Shown here: piece by piece, positions 6,202 through 6,505 of the stretch | Layout: every line of letters begins with the position of its first letter | How positions within the stretch are numbered: position 1 is the stretch's first letter | DNA from: Bacteroidia bacterium | GTDB taxonomy: Bacteria; Bacteroidota; Bacteroidia; JAESSM01; NORP286 | DNA: 6,505 nt | Assembly: GCA_016764115.1 (NCBI GenBank) | Contig: JAESSM010000060.1 | Location: 1-6,505, forward strand | Reading direction: 5' to 3' | Notes under the pieces: generated by a model | What the model was told of the DNA's origin: nothing | Databases searched by the model: none | Seen by the model: only the letters and a program-made list of their open reading frames with translations | Position numbers and translations under genes: made by a program

Positions 6202-6505
6202 ATGAAATTCGAATCAGAGAACATCTACCATTTTTATAACAGGGGAAATAATAGCGCAAATATTTTTTTTACCCGAGATATATTACCTGTATTTCCTAAA
6301 TAAGACCAGAAAGTACCTTTTACCACATTGTGATATTTTAGCATATTGCTTGATGCCAAATCATTTTCATTTTATGATACACACTCATATTGATTTACAT
6401 TCAAAACAGCTAAGTGAAGGTATTCGAATTATGCTTAGCTCCTATACAAAGGCCATTAATAAGCAAGGGGGAAGAACTGGCTCCCTTTTTCAACAAAACT
6501 CAAAA
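6202..6505 (+). pseudogene. RAYT/Y1-type HUH transposase, frameshifted, 3' end outside window
   Basis: Single-strand DNA transposase-like protein of the REP-associated tyrosine transposase (IS200/IS605-related Y1) group. From ATG 6202 the frame reads MKFESENIYHFYNRGNNSAN then IFFTRD, a typical start with the YNRGNN motif, but meets a stop at 6301. The rest of the protein continues one base later (codons in phase with 6284) to the window end: 74 residues including YCLMPNHFHFMIH, with the HUH-type His-Phe-His at 6362-6370. SSYTKAIN carries the likely catalytic Tyr at 6443-6445, and RTGSLFQQNSK follows. The switch falls at or near eight T (6263-6270). One T fewer, or two more, would restore one frame. 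It may be a decayed gene, a slippage-expressed gene or a sequencing error; the otherwise well-kept motifs suggest a recent change. It starts only 2 bp after the GH3 stop codon. Confidence 0.85.
6263..6270 (+). other. T8 homopolymer at the transposase frameshift
   Basis: A run of eight T lies between the part coding for the YNRGNN motif and the part coding for the HUH motif, just where the reading frame must change by one base. Such runs mutate by slippage and can also cause RNA polymerase slippage, so it is the likeliest site of the lesion. The exact point cannot be fixed, since any single-base change between about 6262 and 6283 would do. Confidence 0.6.

Overview
The window is AT-rich and reads as chromosomal DNA of a Bacteroidota bacterium (Flavobacteriia/Cytophagia-like or an uncultured relative). 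The evidence is the set of protein variants (a long RecJ, a bacterial GH3-family protein, an LptB of the Bacteroidota type, a short lipoprotein ending its signal in FAAC). It is also supported by the consistent lack of Shine-Dalgarno sequences before every start codon; those leaders are simply A/T-rich. Oxygen-dependent HemF implies growth with oxygen. No tRNA, rRNA or CRISPR array is visible, and every supported gene is on the + strand.

Layout: (1-344) 3' part of a dCTP deaminase gene, followed after 18 bp by recJ (363-2078), which probably uses a TTG start. (2079-2291) a 213-bp spacer holding an unusual repeat: three copies of a 12-bp motif, an 81-bp core, then three inverted copies of the same motif. 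(2292-2849) a small lipoprotein of unknown function, 16 bp ahead of hemF (2866-3798). (3850-4575) lptB, with a possible promoter -7 box in the 51-bp gap before it. (4576-4693) a 118-bp spacer made largely of degenerate CGAAT repeats. (4694-6199) a GH3-family acyl-adenylating enzyme. (6202-6505, running off the window) a RAYT/Y1-type HUH transposase-like gene, interrupted by a frameshift at or near a run of eight T.

The genes are mostly housekeeping: pyrimidine nucleotide supply (dcd), DNA repair (recJ), haem synthesis (hemF) and lipopolysaccharide export (lptB). The lipoprotein and the GH3 protein have no firm role. The most unusual material is not in the well-known genes but between them: two different intergenic repeat elements and a broken REP-associated-type transposase within 4.5 kb. 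A link between transposase and repeats is attractive but is inference only. I see no convincing new multi-gene system.
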